From positions 49,987,701 through 50,051,700 of the forward strand of contig OY292275.1 of NCBI GenBank assembly GCA_958496175.1: a stretch of DNA of 64,000 nt, written 5' to 3'. The translations under genes were made by a program, and so were the position numbers. Below the pieces are notes generated by a model. That model worked only from the letters and a program-made list of their open reading frames with translations. It was not told the DNA's origin and did no database searches. Positions 11,937 through 22,575 of this stretch are shown here, piece by piece (position 1 is the first letter of the stretch; each line of letters opens with the position of its first letter). Source of the DNA: Sisyra terminalis (Eukaryota; Arthropoda; Insecta; Neuroptera; Sisyridae).

Positions 11937-12568
11937 GAGAGGTGTGAAAATTATTAGACTCAAAAGAAGATTTTTACATTCTTCCAGCAATATATCGCCT
12001 AGACTGTAAAACATCTAACATCAGTTATGATTTGGAGCTGCATGTCAGCAAAAGGTACCGGTAGGATATACATTGTGGAGGGTACTATGAGGCAAGACCA
12101 ATATATACAAATCTTGGAAACGAGGCTACATCCTCAAGCTGAAGAGTGGTTTCCGGAAGGAAATTTTATCTTTGTGTAGGATGGAGCTCCTTGCCATAAA
12201 GCCAAAAAAGTTATGGATTTTCTCAAAAAATCTAACCTTTATGTGCCTTCTTGGCCAGGAAATAGTCAAGATGCTAATCCTATAGAAAATTTTTGGGCCA
12301 TTATGAAGAAAAAATTTAAAAAAATAAATAATTACAAGAGTGGATTTGGTTACCGATCTCAATGAGATTTGGCATCATAATAAAATATAAATAAAAAAAT
12401 AGTTTAGAGCATGCCAGGATGAAAAAAATAAATTATAAACAATAATGGTTACCACACAAAATATTACATGAGTAATATTATAAAAAATTTTAAATTTATG
12501 ACACTTAAAAACAAAAATGTGTTTTTTTCTCTTGAGTTGTCTAGAGTCTAATAATTTTCACACCTCTG
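11937..12568 (+). mobile_element. Tc1-like transposon relic, internally deleted
   Basis: Termini of 25 bp are inverted repeats: GAGAGGTGTGAAAATTATTA at 11937 and, on the opposite strand, CAGAGGTGTGAAAATTATTA at 12568, with one difference over the 25 bp. TA dinucleotides lie just outside (11935-11936 and 12569-12570), as expected for Tc1/mariner insertion. At 632 bp it is about half the usual length. Only the C-terminal half of a transposase survives, so the 5' coding half is deleted. The well-preserved ends suggest a fairly recent family. Confidence 0.92.
12024..12410 (+). pseudogene. broken Tc1-like transposase, C-terminal half
   Basis: The frame from 12024 reads VMIWSCMSAKGTG, then NFIFV-stop-DGAPCHKAKK, then SWPGNSQDANPIENFW. 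These correspond to the Tc1 catalytic core: the WG-type block, the second catalytic aspartate in (Q)DGAPCH, and the glutamate in NPIENFW (DD34E family). A TAG at 12177-12179 replaces the codon just before DGAPCH. After 12336 the homologous reading shifts by one base (VDLVTDLNEIWHH) and then meets stops. The N-terminal DNA-binding region and first catalytic aspartate are absent. The product is inactive. Confidence 0.9.
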
Positions 12569-12570
12569 TA

Positions 12571-15500
12571 TTTATTAATTTTCACTTATTTTTTTATAAT
12601 TGGCATTATTTAATGGTTTGATTATTTGATGCAAATCCAAAATCGTACTGGTATACTTAACGTGCTTAATGAAAATTGGGAATTACCATTATGCGTATAA
12701 GATACTCTGTCCTATAACACCTCATTATTAATACGCTAGAAGATTTATATGAAACATGAGAATAAAGTCTTTTCAAAGGAAAACTTGTAGCTGTTTTTAT
12801 GTGAGATATTTTCAAAAACAATAAAAGTTTAAGAGCTTCAGACAAAAAAATAATATAGACCTGTGGTTTCTTTTAGTGCAGGAAATAAAAAGGCTCATAG
12901 AACTACTGTAAGTGAAATGCACGTAGCAGCTTCATGACTTTTTACCAGAATTGAAAATTATTTGTTCTTAACTGTTTATATAATTGAATTCAAACATTCG
13001 TTATCCTTTAAGCCGGAACGAATTGCTTTGGATAATGGATTAAAATAATCTTTCAGTAAACATAATTTATATTTTTTAACGGACCGTTTTTCAAGTGAAC
13101 GCACACGAAAGCTATAAAAATGTTATTTGCAGATATTCTGGGTTGGTCGTCGCCAACATCGCGACTGTTCTCTGTTGTTCAAGAATTATTGTTCCTCTTT
13201 TTCAGTGCAGTTATTCGAGCCAAACTGTAACGACATTTCGTGCTTGCTTTTTCATTCGCACACCTGAATAAAGGTCTTCAGACGGCTTTTTCTTGCATAT
13301 AATGGCTCAGTATCAGCACCACTCGAAATTTATTTTCCAACTTCTATTAAATTTTCTCATAACAAGATCGTTTTATGAACCAAAAACGTATCTTATATTT
13401 TATATTAAACGACATCTTAAATCATCCCTCTTTTTCTCCGTAAATATTTATTTAAATTTAAAAATAAAAGTGGCACTCTGAAAAAAATCAAGTCTTTTAC
13501 AAAAAATATAAAAAAAAAGTATAACGAAATATTCGTCCTCTAATTTAATTAATATGACGTGTTAATTTTCATATTTTGTTCGTGCGGCTAAAGCTCGTGA
13601 TTACCAAATGAAGTTTAGAATATTAAAATAAGTCCAGTTTGAGAGCCAAGTTGTTTTTGTGTGACGCGTGGTCAAAACCAGTAAAGTGAATACTCTGTGG
13701 ATAAATACGTAAAGCTCAATGTTTACCTCTCTCTTTTGCAACCAAAATTACGCGCCAACCATCAGGGTTTCAATATCGTGTGGCACTTATGGAAGAAATA
13801 TTAAAATTCCGGAATGCAGTTAGTCATATTGGGGTGAAGGCCTGCCACTGAAATTTGCATTTTAATATTGAGTGAATTTCTTTATAAGTCTATAAGTTGA
13901 AGTAAATTTTAAAATAAAATCTTAAAAATCAGTCTGAAAATTAAAGACTTGGCCTAGAAAATGAATATTTTACCATGGATTCAGTTCTAGTGTGCATTTA
14001 AAAAATGGAAAAAAAAAACCTTTTGGGTATTTTTTTTATTAAGATAATGATTAAGAAAAATTGGATACAAGAGTTAAAAGGGAGTTGTGTATAGCTTAAA
14101 AGTACAAGCAAAAGGAATCGATGTTAGAATGGTTCTTAAGCGGTTCCGAATTATTTTCTTACTATTCTGTCGATAATTTGAAATGATTAGTTTATGTACT
14201 AAGGCGGTTCAAAATATTGGTAGTATTTCTCAGTAACAGTGTGTTATTTGCAACCTTTTAAGTAATTTAAGATTATTTAGTACAACAGTTTATGAAAAAA
14301 AAACATCTCCAAATCCTCATTCTACCCTAAAATCAATTTCATTTTTCTATCATAAATTAAACACTAGTTTTGGCTTCAAATTTATTGGTTATATCTTACT
14401 TCTTAGATAACAAAACTTCTTTTAATTTTAGTATCTATATTAGACTCTTAGTATGTGTTTATATAATTTCTGTTAAAATTTATAATAGTTGTGTCATTAA
14501 TTCCTAATAACTATTTTATAACTAGAACAAACGTTACATCAAGGTTTTTCATTTAACTTCAAAGTATGATATAATACAACTAGCTAATAGTGGGACCACA
14601 ATAGTAAAACAGGCTCCTAAGGTACTTTGGTCGAAGTTTTTCTTTTGAAACGGAATAAATCCCGAGATTATTTCTCTGTCCTGGTTACACTATGATGCGA
14701 CATTATCGCAGTGGTATTTTAGTAATTAATATTAACATTATTATTGAGATATACATATAATTACCATTAACCATTAAATCTACCAAAAGCTATGCCTGCA
14801 ATGGCCAACGACGAGGATGGCCAGGTTTGATTACCAATCAATAAACTGAAATTAACTTCTTCAATTAAGCATGTGCTACCTTATCCTCAGTGATAAGAAG
14901 ATTGCTGTTATATTGACAGTGTATATTTGATTTCTTATATTGATGCCATAGTATTGGTATGCTGATTGCTGTTGTTTTGTAATGCGACCAATACTTATTT
15001 TGGTTTCTTTCCTTATATAATTTGTATATTTTAACTTTATGTTCATATCCGATTGGAGGGAGTCTACAAATAAATAAAAAATTAAAATATAAAATTATAA
15101 TTGTATTCCTTAAGAAATAAACTTTTAAATTATGAAAAATAATTTTCTTGAAATACATTGCTCGGGAATAAAACTATATTAATGTTTGAACTGTATTCAT
15201 ATTATTACCATAAGATTACTAGTAGTTTCTGTTACGCAATAAAATTGAATCTACAAAGATGGGTGGTAATTTTCAAAGTCAAATTATAAAGCTTGTGAAT
15301 AAAACACGATTCTCTCAAAAGAAACAATCAATCGATTGGAGTTGGAAAATCTGACGAAAGTTTAGTTAAACTTGAAAAACAATAGACGATCAGTTCAAAC
15401 AAAAAACCATTGTTCTTAAGAAAATGTCGCCTCTCAATGTGTAAAGCTGTCCTTGACTATAAGGAAATCAAAACTAAGGAATGTGAAGGTCGGCAATTTG

Positions 15501-16841
15501 AAATTTCAGCATATACAAGAAAGAAATATTCAAACTTTAAAGGAATCTAACTGAACAATTTTCTTAATTTTTTACTGAGCTTTACAAACTACTATAAAAT
15601 TTCAGTAAAACTTTTTTTCCAGAAGCCTATTTTTTTCGTTTTTCAAATCCATGGTAAGTGAAAAACAAAATACAATTCTTGATTTGCTAAAAAAAGAAAA
15701 CTATGACTTCAGTTTAAAAATTTTTGTTTGAAATAGGTCAGTGATGACAAATATTTTTGAAATGTGAATAAAAGATTCTTTATTGTTCCTTTTTTGTTCC
15801 TAGTTAGTAATTTCTGTACTACAAAACAAAAACAACCATCGATTAAAACAAATTAAATTATTTCTTCACCCACAGTAGAAAGAAAATTAAAGTAAAATAA
15901 AAGGAATTTTTCTTTAAGGAACGTTAATTTTAGATGCTGCTTTACTTTTAGGCTGTAGTTATTAATCATGAGATCCAACTTTAACACATTATTGTACCTG
16001 TAATGTATAATGTTTGGAGCTTTTTCGTTTGAAAATTTACTTTAAAAGTTACCTGTAACTTAAAATTTCTACAGTTGGTGTTAAATATGTCTCTGTCACC
16101 TGAAACAAATATAAATAACAAATATTAAAGTTTTTTTTTTTTATAAAATATGAGATTTTAATCTCAATATTGTCCTTGAAAACGGTGTCGCTCTAAAATT
16201 GGTAAACATAACTGTAATAACACATCAGAGTTTACTCTAAAAGATAAATGTTAGGATATGGACTCAGCAAAAACTCTTAACCTTAAACTTGCATTGCCAA
16301 GTTCATATACAGAAGAGGCAAAAACTTTGATGTATGTCCTACTACATCTTTTGGGAAATTCACTATAAATTGCTATTGTGTCATTAAATTGAAGAAAGAA
16401 AGAATTTTCAAATATTTGTTTGTCTAAATTACATTTTGTAATACGTTATAGAAACATTTTTATAAATTAGTTTATGTTTTTTCATCTTACATAATTCTGT
16501 ATAAGCTTTTTGAAACTTCTTTGCAAAACTTTCATTATGTTTTTGGAGAAATATAAAATTAAATTACTGTAGTGTATTGTACAATCTGCATACGGTTGCA
16601 ATAAGTGCATTCAATCCATAGACAATCACATGTAAGCACTAGTCCCAGTAGATTAGTGTTGTATAAGTACAATATAGATTTTTAACAATCAATAGCGACA
16701 ATAACAATAGTAGTAATTCTTATAGCAATAACAACAATATCAATGCTAATAATAATGTGAAACATTAATATTTAAGTAATATATAAAAATAAAGGTATAT
16801 AATAAGAAATAATAATTTGACAATAAATAGTTAAAAGGAAC
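12571..16841. other. A+T-rich nongenic DNA
   Basis: Frames such as 13293-13481 (plus) and 14865-15158 (minus) are short and compositionally like noncoding DNA. A modestly G+C-richer patch lies at 13120-13280. No repeat boundary was resolved. Confidence 0.45.
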
Positions 16842-17088
16842 AATTAATAATGTTCTTGGGAACTTGGACTCAAATAAAAAGCGGTTAAATTTTAACACTG
16901 TTATCTTAGTTTTATACTGAACAGCGAAAATTAATTTATTTGTGTAATTTGGCTTTGAACAACATGCATTGTTATTATGTTTTAGTTCTCCTGAAGAAGT
17001 TGGAAATAAATACCAACGAAACGTTGAGACGATTTGAAAATTTAACGTCTTATTATTTGAGTCCAAGTTCCCAAGAACATTATTAATT
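16842..17088. repeat. inverted repeat, 52-bp arms
   Basis: 16842-16893 and 17037-17088 are inverted copies with a few mismatches. The shared core, read from the left, includes AATAATGTTCTTGGGAACTT followed by GGACTCAAATAA. The arms enclose a 143-bp centre containing a hammerhead-like motif. Inverted terminal copies of this kind occur in Penelope-like retroelements, but no such reverse transcriptase is visible here. Confidence 0.8.
16987..17029 (+). ncRNA. hammerhead-ribozyme-like motif, copy 1
   Basis: In order: TCTC (16987-16990); CTGAAGA (16991-16997), matching the CUGANGA core; one extra A; GTTGG, a 9-base loop and CCAAC (stem II); GAAACGTT (17018-17025); and GAGA (17026-17029), which pairs with the initial TCTC as stem I. 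The very short palindromic ACGT would be stem III, as in hammerheads proposed to act as dimers. The extra A after the core is non-canonical. Similar motifs are known in Penelope-like elements and retrozymes. Activity is inferred, not shown. Confidence 0.45.
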
Positions 17089-17173
17089 ATTTATCACACC
17101 ATGGATGAGAGCACCCAGGGTTAATAGGAATATTTGTTTAGTCACAAAATCTATCAGGCAAATCTCTTACAAT

Positions 17174-17524
17174 TCATTTTTGTAACCTTTTTATCATCTC
17201 ACTGTTGTCTAATAAGTTTATTGCGAGATGGTTGGAATGATCGTCTAGTTTTGTCAGGTATTTCCTACTAAACATTTGAATTTCCTCCTTTACAGATGGT
17301 ATTTCTGTATCTTCATGCATTTTTTTATTGTTTTCATACCATGGAGCACCGATTATTTGTCGTAGGGTCCTTGATTGAAATATTTGTAGGATTTCAATGT
17401 TGGAGTTGGATGCAGTACCCCATAACTGTATCCCATATGTCTTTATGAGCTTGAGGATGACCTTGTACAGAAGAAGTTTGTTTTCTGTTGATAATGGTGC
17501 ATTAGATGCCATAAGCCAGTACAT
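17174..17524 (-). pseudogene. jockey-like LINE reverse transcriptase, C-terminal fragment
   Basis: The minus-strand frame reads MYWLMASNAPLSTENKLLLY, then TYGIQLWGTASNSNIEILQI, then FQSRTLRQIIGAPWYENN, a block order characteristic of the region after the reverse transcriptase in jockey-like non-LTR elements. It continues through HEDTEIPSVKEEI to a normal-looking end. The catalytic YADD region and everything upstream are missing, as expected for 5' truncation on insertion. Frame integrity over 116 codons suggests a fairly young copy. No clear poly(A) tail was found at the 3' side. Confidence 0.9.
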
Positions 17525-18279
17525 TTTTTAATTATGAATTTGACGCTTTTTTCTTAATAAACAATGTTTAGCAAACTTTATGAACCCGATCTCCACTAGT
17601 TAACATTGTATTAAATTGCAATTAGAATAAAGTTGATTTCTTCATTTAAGTTGTGTGTGATATTTATTTAATATTTAATATATAAAACTACAGATTATGG
17701 ACCCGGGATAGTCCTGTATAGTTCAGGAATAAAGGCAGTGAGAAAATATTTATTGTGGTCTTTTTTATGTAATATAATTTACAAAAAAATGTACTTATCA
17801 TATAGCAGTAACGGAACGATTCAATACTACTTGATGACCACTGAGAAAAATGGCTTGGCAATTGAAATCGTATCTGGGCAATACGCCACTAAGGCATTTG
17901 TTTGAACTTTAGTTCAAATTTATTTTTATAGTTTACTTTTGTAAGTTTTATTTCATACATTAGACCGCAATATATTTTATATGTCGTTTAAGCAAATAAG
18001 TTTGGTTTCATGAAAAGGTGAAAATAAATACACTTTTCCATATTTTATTATAAAAAAGCTTAGTTAGTTGATTTTGAAAGTTGAAAAATTAAAGCAGAGA
18101 TGTTTTTTATGTAGCCGGTACTTTTTATGTACAAGTAGTGATTAAAGGAAAAAGCATTGAGTCCATTAGGCTAATTTTAAGCTTTTTTTTATTTGGCAAA
18201 AGAGCGTTTTTCGGTTGATATAATGGAGAAAATATCGATCTATTATCACTAATGGCATTGACTTGAAACGGATACCCGA

Positions 18280-18860
18280 ATAAGGCTAATTCGGTTTGGC
18301 AGCGCGCGTTCTACCTGCCAGAGATTCGATGCCCCAATTGGAAATGCGATTATAAGAAAAATCTACTAGAAAAATAAAAGTCCGTGACTCAATTGTATCG
18401 GGGCTAAATAACGAAATAACGAACAGATACAAGCAAAGACAAACTAATTGTTTGATTGTTCTCGAGTATTGCTAGCAGCGATATTACGATAAACGTTTCA
18501 CTCATTTCAGGCACGAAGAGGCGATCCTCGTTCGATTTCTTAGCGGTGAAAAACTCCCTGTCCTTTGTTCGTTTACGGTTCATCGGCCACGTCCATTAAC
18601 GTGAGACGAGTGCAGGCTGTAAATTTATTTGTTTCAAGTCGGCAACTTTTCTGGCAATTCGACCAAATGCATTTTACACGGACGACGAACTAATGCTAAG
18701 TAAAAATTAAAATCAATCATTTGTTGGGGCAGTGATTACAGAAACTTATTGTCACATTTCGTTCGACGTGAAATATTAATCAAACAAGCCTCATTTCCCA
18801 CACCCCGTTCTCACCCCCATTTAACACGTGTTTCGCAGTGAAATATTGAACTTGACACAA
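18280..18860. other. G+C- and CpG-richer noncoding island
   Basis: The composition rises sharply (for example around 18290-18345 and 18490-18610) and includes CpG clusters such as GCAGCGCGCG near 18300 and a spaced TGGCAG/CTGCCA pair. All frames are interrupted. It is a candidate conserved regulatory element on composition only. Confidence 0.3.
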
Positions 18861-19059
18861 TAATCAATAAAATGAGAAGCCGGCATATAACAAGACAAGG
18901 ATTTCTTTGGAACAACTCATCCTCACTTGGTGGAAAGCTCGTCATAAATGCCCCACTTGATCAAATCAAACTTTTCATTCTCGACATAATGCCAAAAAAA
19001 TGACGGTTTCTCTGCATAAATTTCCTTCTTTGGAATTATTTAACAATAAAATTTCAATT

Positions 19060-19280
19060 TTGCAAACTTTATTGCACGTGAGTTTTTCGTCGGCGACACC
19101 AACAAAAGACGCAAATGGAGAGCAAAGAATGACACAAATGATACGTAGAAAGTTAAGGGAACCAGTTGGCCACTTGATTCCGCTTGGCGAATATTCGACA
19201 AGAGAAAACGCGCACCTGCATCGGGGGAGCTTTTTCTTACCTCGACTTGTTAAGCTCATTTCATCGCGAATTTATCTTCT
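19060..19280. other. CpG-richer island, open on both strands
   Basis: A G+C-richer patch with frames open on both strands (19000-19296 plus, 18975-19259 minus). Neither peptide resembles a known domain and no convincing splice pair frames it. I favour conserved noncoding DNA over an exon. Confidence 0.3.
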
Positions 19281-20694
19281 CGAGAAAAATGCATAGATTT
19301 ATCTGGTGTACGATAAAAATTGATTCCTCGACTGTAACGAATTGGATCGTTGCAAGTCAACGAAATTGAAGATTCGGTGCAACTTACTTATTCACTGTCG
19401 TAGCTTTACCAATTGAAACTGAGACTAAAGTGACTTTTTATTAAAGAAATACTCGAAACAAGACAAATTGATAACATTTCTCTTCATAATTCTTTTCAGT
19501 ACAGGGACACTCACTATAATACATAGCAAGATCAAATTAAATTTATTCAGATATTGGTATCCAAATATAATTTTATGGTCTTGTAACATATTGGCTTTAT
19601 TTCGAGCTAATCGTATTACTATTATCAGAAGCAACCATAACATTATATGTGTCTATTGATAGCACTTCCGTTACAATGTTCGTGCATTGATAAGGTTTAA
19701 TGTTGCGATACCATCGCAATATCAATATCATGCTTAAATGCTCGATTTTCGAGCGATTACAATGAAATTTTCATAACGAAACCAATCCACAAAATTGCAG
19801 TAAAACACAAATATCTGCGGGAGAGACATTTTCAAAATATCTATACTTCCTGAAGCAAATATTTTGCGTAGTACACAGTTGTCACTAATGCACTTTGTCA
19901 TAGTGTGACATTTTTATGAATAGGTGTGTGAAATATGGAGCACTTTTGGACGGGGAGAAAGCTTCCCTCGTGGTTTTTGCGCTAAAGCTTCGTTCGTTTA
20001 CTCTATGTGTACACACTTAGATTATTTCATATTTCACATACCTACTCTCATTACTTGAAACACTCAACGTAACGTACATATATGAATGAATGTACAAATT
20101 CACCTACAACTTTCATTTCCACGAAGGGCTTGTCTAGACGCGTATTGTGTCAGCTTTTATGAGAGTTCTGTTTCAAAATAAAAACTTCATTTTTATAATG
20201 ATTCGTTAAAATTGCATCTTCACGTAGTAGGTGGTGGAAAACGGTAAAAATTTAAAGCAGGAAATCAATACTTTCTTCCTCGAATGCATAGTTGTTGTTG
20301 TCATTCATGGAATGCTCATTAAAAAAAATTTAAATCATCATATATTATATTTTAATTAGTATAAACTTATGCTTGTTATTTCTGCATATTATGAAGAAAG
20401 CGAACATTGTTTTTCTTAATCGTAAATTTTTCAAATATTCTTTAAGTTTTTAAGAATTTTTTTTCACTATTTATGTTTGTACAATCTACTTCTTGGTATT
20501 AATTGCAATTTGTCGTCTTGTGGTGTTCTTGAATTGGTTGTATCCCCCAATACAACTCAATATTTATTTATATTCAATAGAATTAATTTTATTCACTTTT
20601 ATCCACAAATTTAGTTATTACTTTAGATCACTATTATTATTTTTTAATATTTTAGTTCTAATGTTGAGGGTCTTTTTAGTCTTCCATTCTCGGT

Positions 20695-21325
20695 GCTGTT
20701 GCCGAGCAAATTGAGGGTTACCTGGTTAGAATGGTTGCCCAGTATTATTTGGTGACTGAGCTCGCTTTACAATCACATCCTGAACTTGATCAATTTGAAG
20801 ATCCTCATGTATGCAGTCATTGTTAATGTACCATGGTACGCTTCTATTTTTCTTAGAGTTTTGGATTGAAATCTCTGGATTTATCTATATTGAAATCAAA
20901 TGTTGTACCCCAAGTTCCAGAACAAGAGCGGATTGGAGGGGGGGAGGGGGGCACGGGACCACGTTCCCCCTGGGTATTTTTGTGTACTATAGAGATTCCA
21001 TAACAGTACATACTTAGGAGCAAATCAAATTATTAAAGTTGTGAAAATATATTAATAAAATAATAGAAAGAACATTAGCGCATTAGTCAAACTCTATTCT
21101 ATTTCTGGCTGGAATTGTGATTTTTTTCGTGATCCCTTTCACGCACTTGTAAATGAAAGATTATATTTCCCCCCCTCCCCGCCCAGAAAAAAATCCTGAA
21201 TCTGCCCTTGTTTCAGGCTATATGTCCAGATTGATTTCAATACCGCTTTTTTGTTTTCAATAGATATTTTCAAGATTTATGGCCATTCTGCCAGTACCTA
21301 TAGTTTCCCAAGTTTTTCTTTCAGC
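20695..21325 (-). pseudogene. jockey-like LINE fossil, split by a MITE
   Basis: On the minus strand, 21325-21212 encodes pieces such as YWQNGHKS and, after a shift, SIENKKAVLKSIWTYSL. After the MITE, 20921-20695 encodes IQRFQSKTLRKI and, after another shift, VPWYINNDCIHEDLQIDQVQ. These are the same blocks, in the same order, as the fossil at 17174-17524. The interrupted point lies inside the WTYGIQLWG block. Several frameshifts and stops make this older than the 17-kb copy. Confidence 0.82.
20922..21211. mobile_element. hAT-type MITE inserted in a jockey fossil
   Basis: The ends are CAAGAGCGGATT and, on the opposite strand, CAAGGGCAGATT, followed inward on both sides by long G-runs. Continuity of the surrounding LINE reading (WTYSL before, the LWGTT-equivalent after) places the insertion exactly. 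Eight bases at each junction, on the minus strand GCCTGAAA and TTCTGGAA, agree at five positions, consistent with an old 8-bp duplication. No coding capacity. Confidence 0.72.
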
Positions 21326-21326
21326 T

Positions 21327-21718
21327 GTTTTTTCTTATATTACTTCGCATTTTTTAACTCACTCAACTTGTTTGTAAAGTACCGAGCTTATAATCTCATT
21401 TTTCATCTACTTTCCAACACTATCGTGCTGAATTTTGGCACATTTGCTTACTCTCGAAGACAACGCATGAATCCATCGTGTCATTTAATAACCACCTAGG
21501 GTTTCTACTTGAATTACATATTAATCTTTGAAAAAAAAAATACCTACCTTCCTGGTTATTAGATGTTAAAATGGATTTTTGCATTGCTTTCAAGAGTAAG
21601 CAGATATGCCAAAATTCAGCACGATAAAGTGCTGGAAAATGGGTGAAAAATTAGATTATAAGTTCCGTACTTTACAAACAACAAAGTCAGTTAAAAGAAG
21701 CGAAGTAAAGAAAAAAAT
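21327..21718. repeat. foldback: 168-bp inverted duplication, 56-bp spacer
   Basis: The left arm (21327-21494) and right arm (21551-21718) are inverted copies at roughly 80% by eye. Shared blocks include GTGCTGAATTTTGGCA, TTTGTAAAGTAC and CTTATAATCT. Transcripts from either strand could fold into a long hairpin. It directly adjoins the jockey fossil. Either a foldback transposon or a local inverted duplication. Confidence 0.82.
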
Positions 21719-21719
21719 T

Positions 21720-22390
21720 ACAACCTGGGTCTTAAACATTGCCCCAAATCGAAAACATTTGTACAACCCATTAAATGTGTAGTTTATGAAGGAAGCTTAA
21801 AAAATGTTTCTATAAGTATCAGTAGTAATTTTATAAATTTTGTATAAAACAGTGGAAAATAAAACAGGGTCTCAAAAATGCCGAAGTTGTCGAATTTGTG
21901 GCAGTAGTAGCGGTTTCTGTAACTTTAACTTTTTGAAACAAAAAGTCCAATAAAGTTCTATTTTCATCATCAATAGAACCATTTGATTTCCTTTTATAAT
22001 AACTACAAATTTTATCAAAAAATGTTTTCAGAACCGTTATTACTATACGTTACTAAATTTCATTTGTCAACTTTACTTCAAGTTAAAAGCTAGAGATATG
22101 ATTTAAAAAACTAACTTTTTGTGAGTCTTTTCTGATAATCTAAATTCAAACCAAAAACTTATTTTTGTTTAATCACTAAATTTTCCAAAAAAAAGTAACC
22201 AATAATTTCGAGGTTCCATCCTAGATGCTGGATAATACTTCAGTAGAAAAGCATTTAAGCGTTTATGGTAAGGTAACAAAAGTAGAGTAAGCGCCAAAGC
22301 AGGAAAAGCAAGAAAAGTGAGTTTAAAGATATGTTATGAAAAGTCTGGCGACTCGATACTTATAAACTTTTTTATAGAGACAAAAGTTTT
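21720..22390. other. nongenic DNA
   Basis: No credible coding frame. The 21850-22200 interval has a more mixed composition that may be a diverged repeat, but I could not find termini. Confidence 0.4.
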
Positions 22391-22566
22391 AAAACCGTAT
22401 TAGTGGCCGAGTGGTCAAGATGATCGCTCTAAAACCGGTAGGTGCTGGATTCGAGCCTCGAATCGAGCACATTTTTGATGTTTCTCGATTAGGAAATTTT
22501 ACTAACCCTAGAGTCACTTAAGACCTAAGTAGTTATAAAGTGATAAGTAAATAACAATTAAATTAA
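22391..22566 (+). mobile_element. tRNA-derived SINE
   Basis: A pol III box A (TGGCCGAGTGG, near 22403) and box B (GGATTCGAGCC, near 22447) are spaced as in a class II (Leu/Ser-type) tRNA. The acceptor stem and anticodon arm do not pair properly, so it is not a functional tRNA. About 90 bp of unrelated body and an A-rich tail follow. AAAAGTTTT occurs just before (22382-22390) and just after (22567-22575), a plausible target duplication. A single tRNA pseudogene is the alternative, but the body and tail favour a SINE. Confidence 0.75.
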
Positions 22567-22575
22567 AAAAGTTTT

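Larger units (their letters stand above)
17530..20690. other. nongenic DNA with G+C-richer islands
   Basis: This stretch holds two compositional islands, listed separately, set in A+T-rich DNA. Overlapping open frames on both strands near 18975-19296 arise from the island composition and show no family signature. Confidence 0.45.

Noticed and set aside
12126..12362. 78-codon minus-strand frame
   Set aside because: It lies antisense to the Tc1-like transposase remnant and mirrors its codons; it is not a gene.
16746..17066. 106-codon minus-strand frame
   Set aside because: It runs through the inverted repeat and hammerhead-like motif, and its peptide has no domain signature.
21251..21499. 82-codon plus-strand frame
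   Set aside because: It spans the jockey remnant and foldback arm antisense; phenylalanine- and serine-rich chance frame.
22391..22480. functional tRNA-Leu/Ser gene
   Set aside because: Promoter boxes are good, but the acceptor and anticodon arms fail to pair and the anticodon loop lacks the usual T before the anticodon; a SINE fits better.
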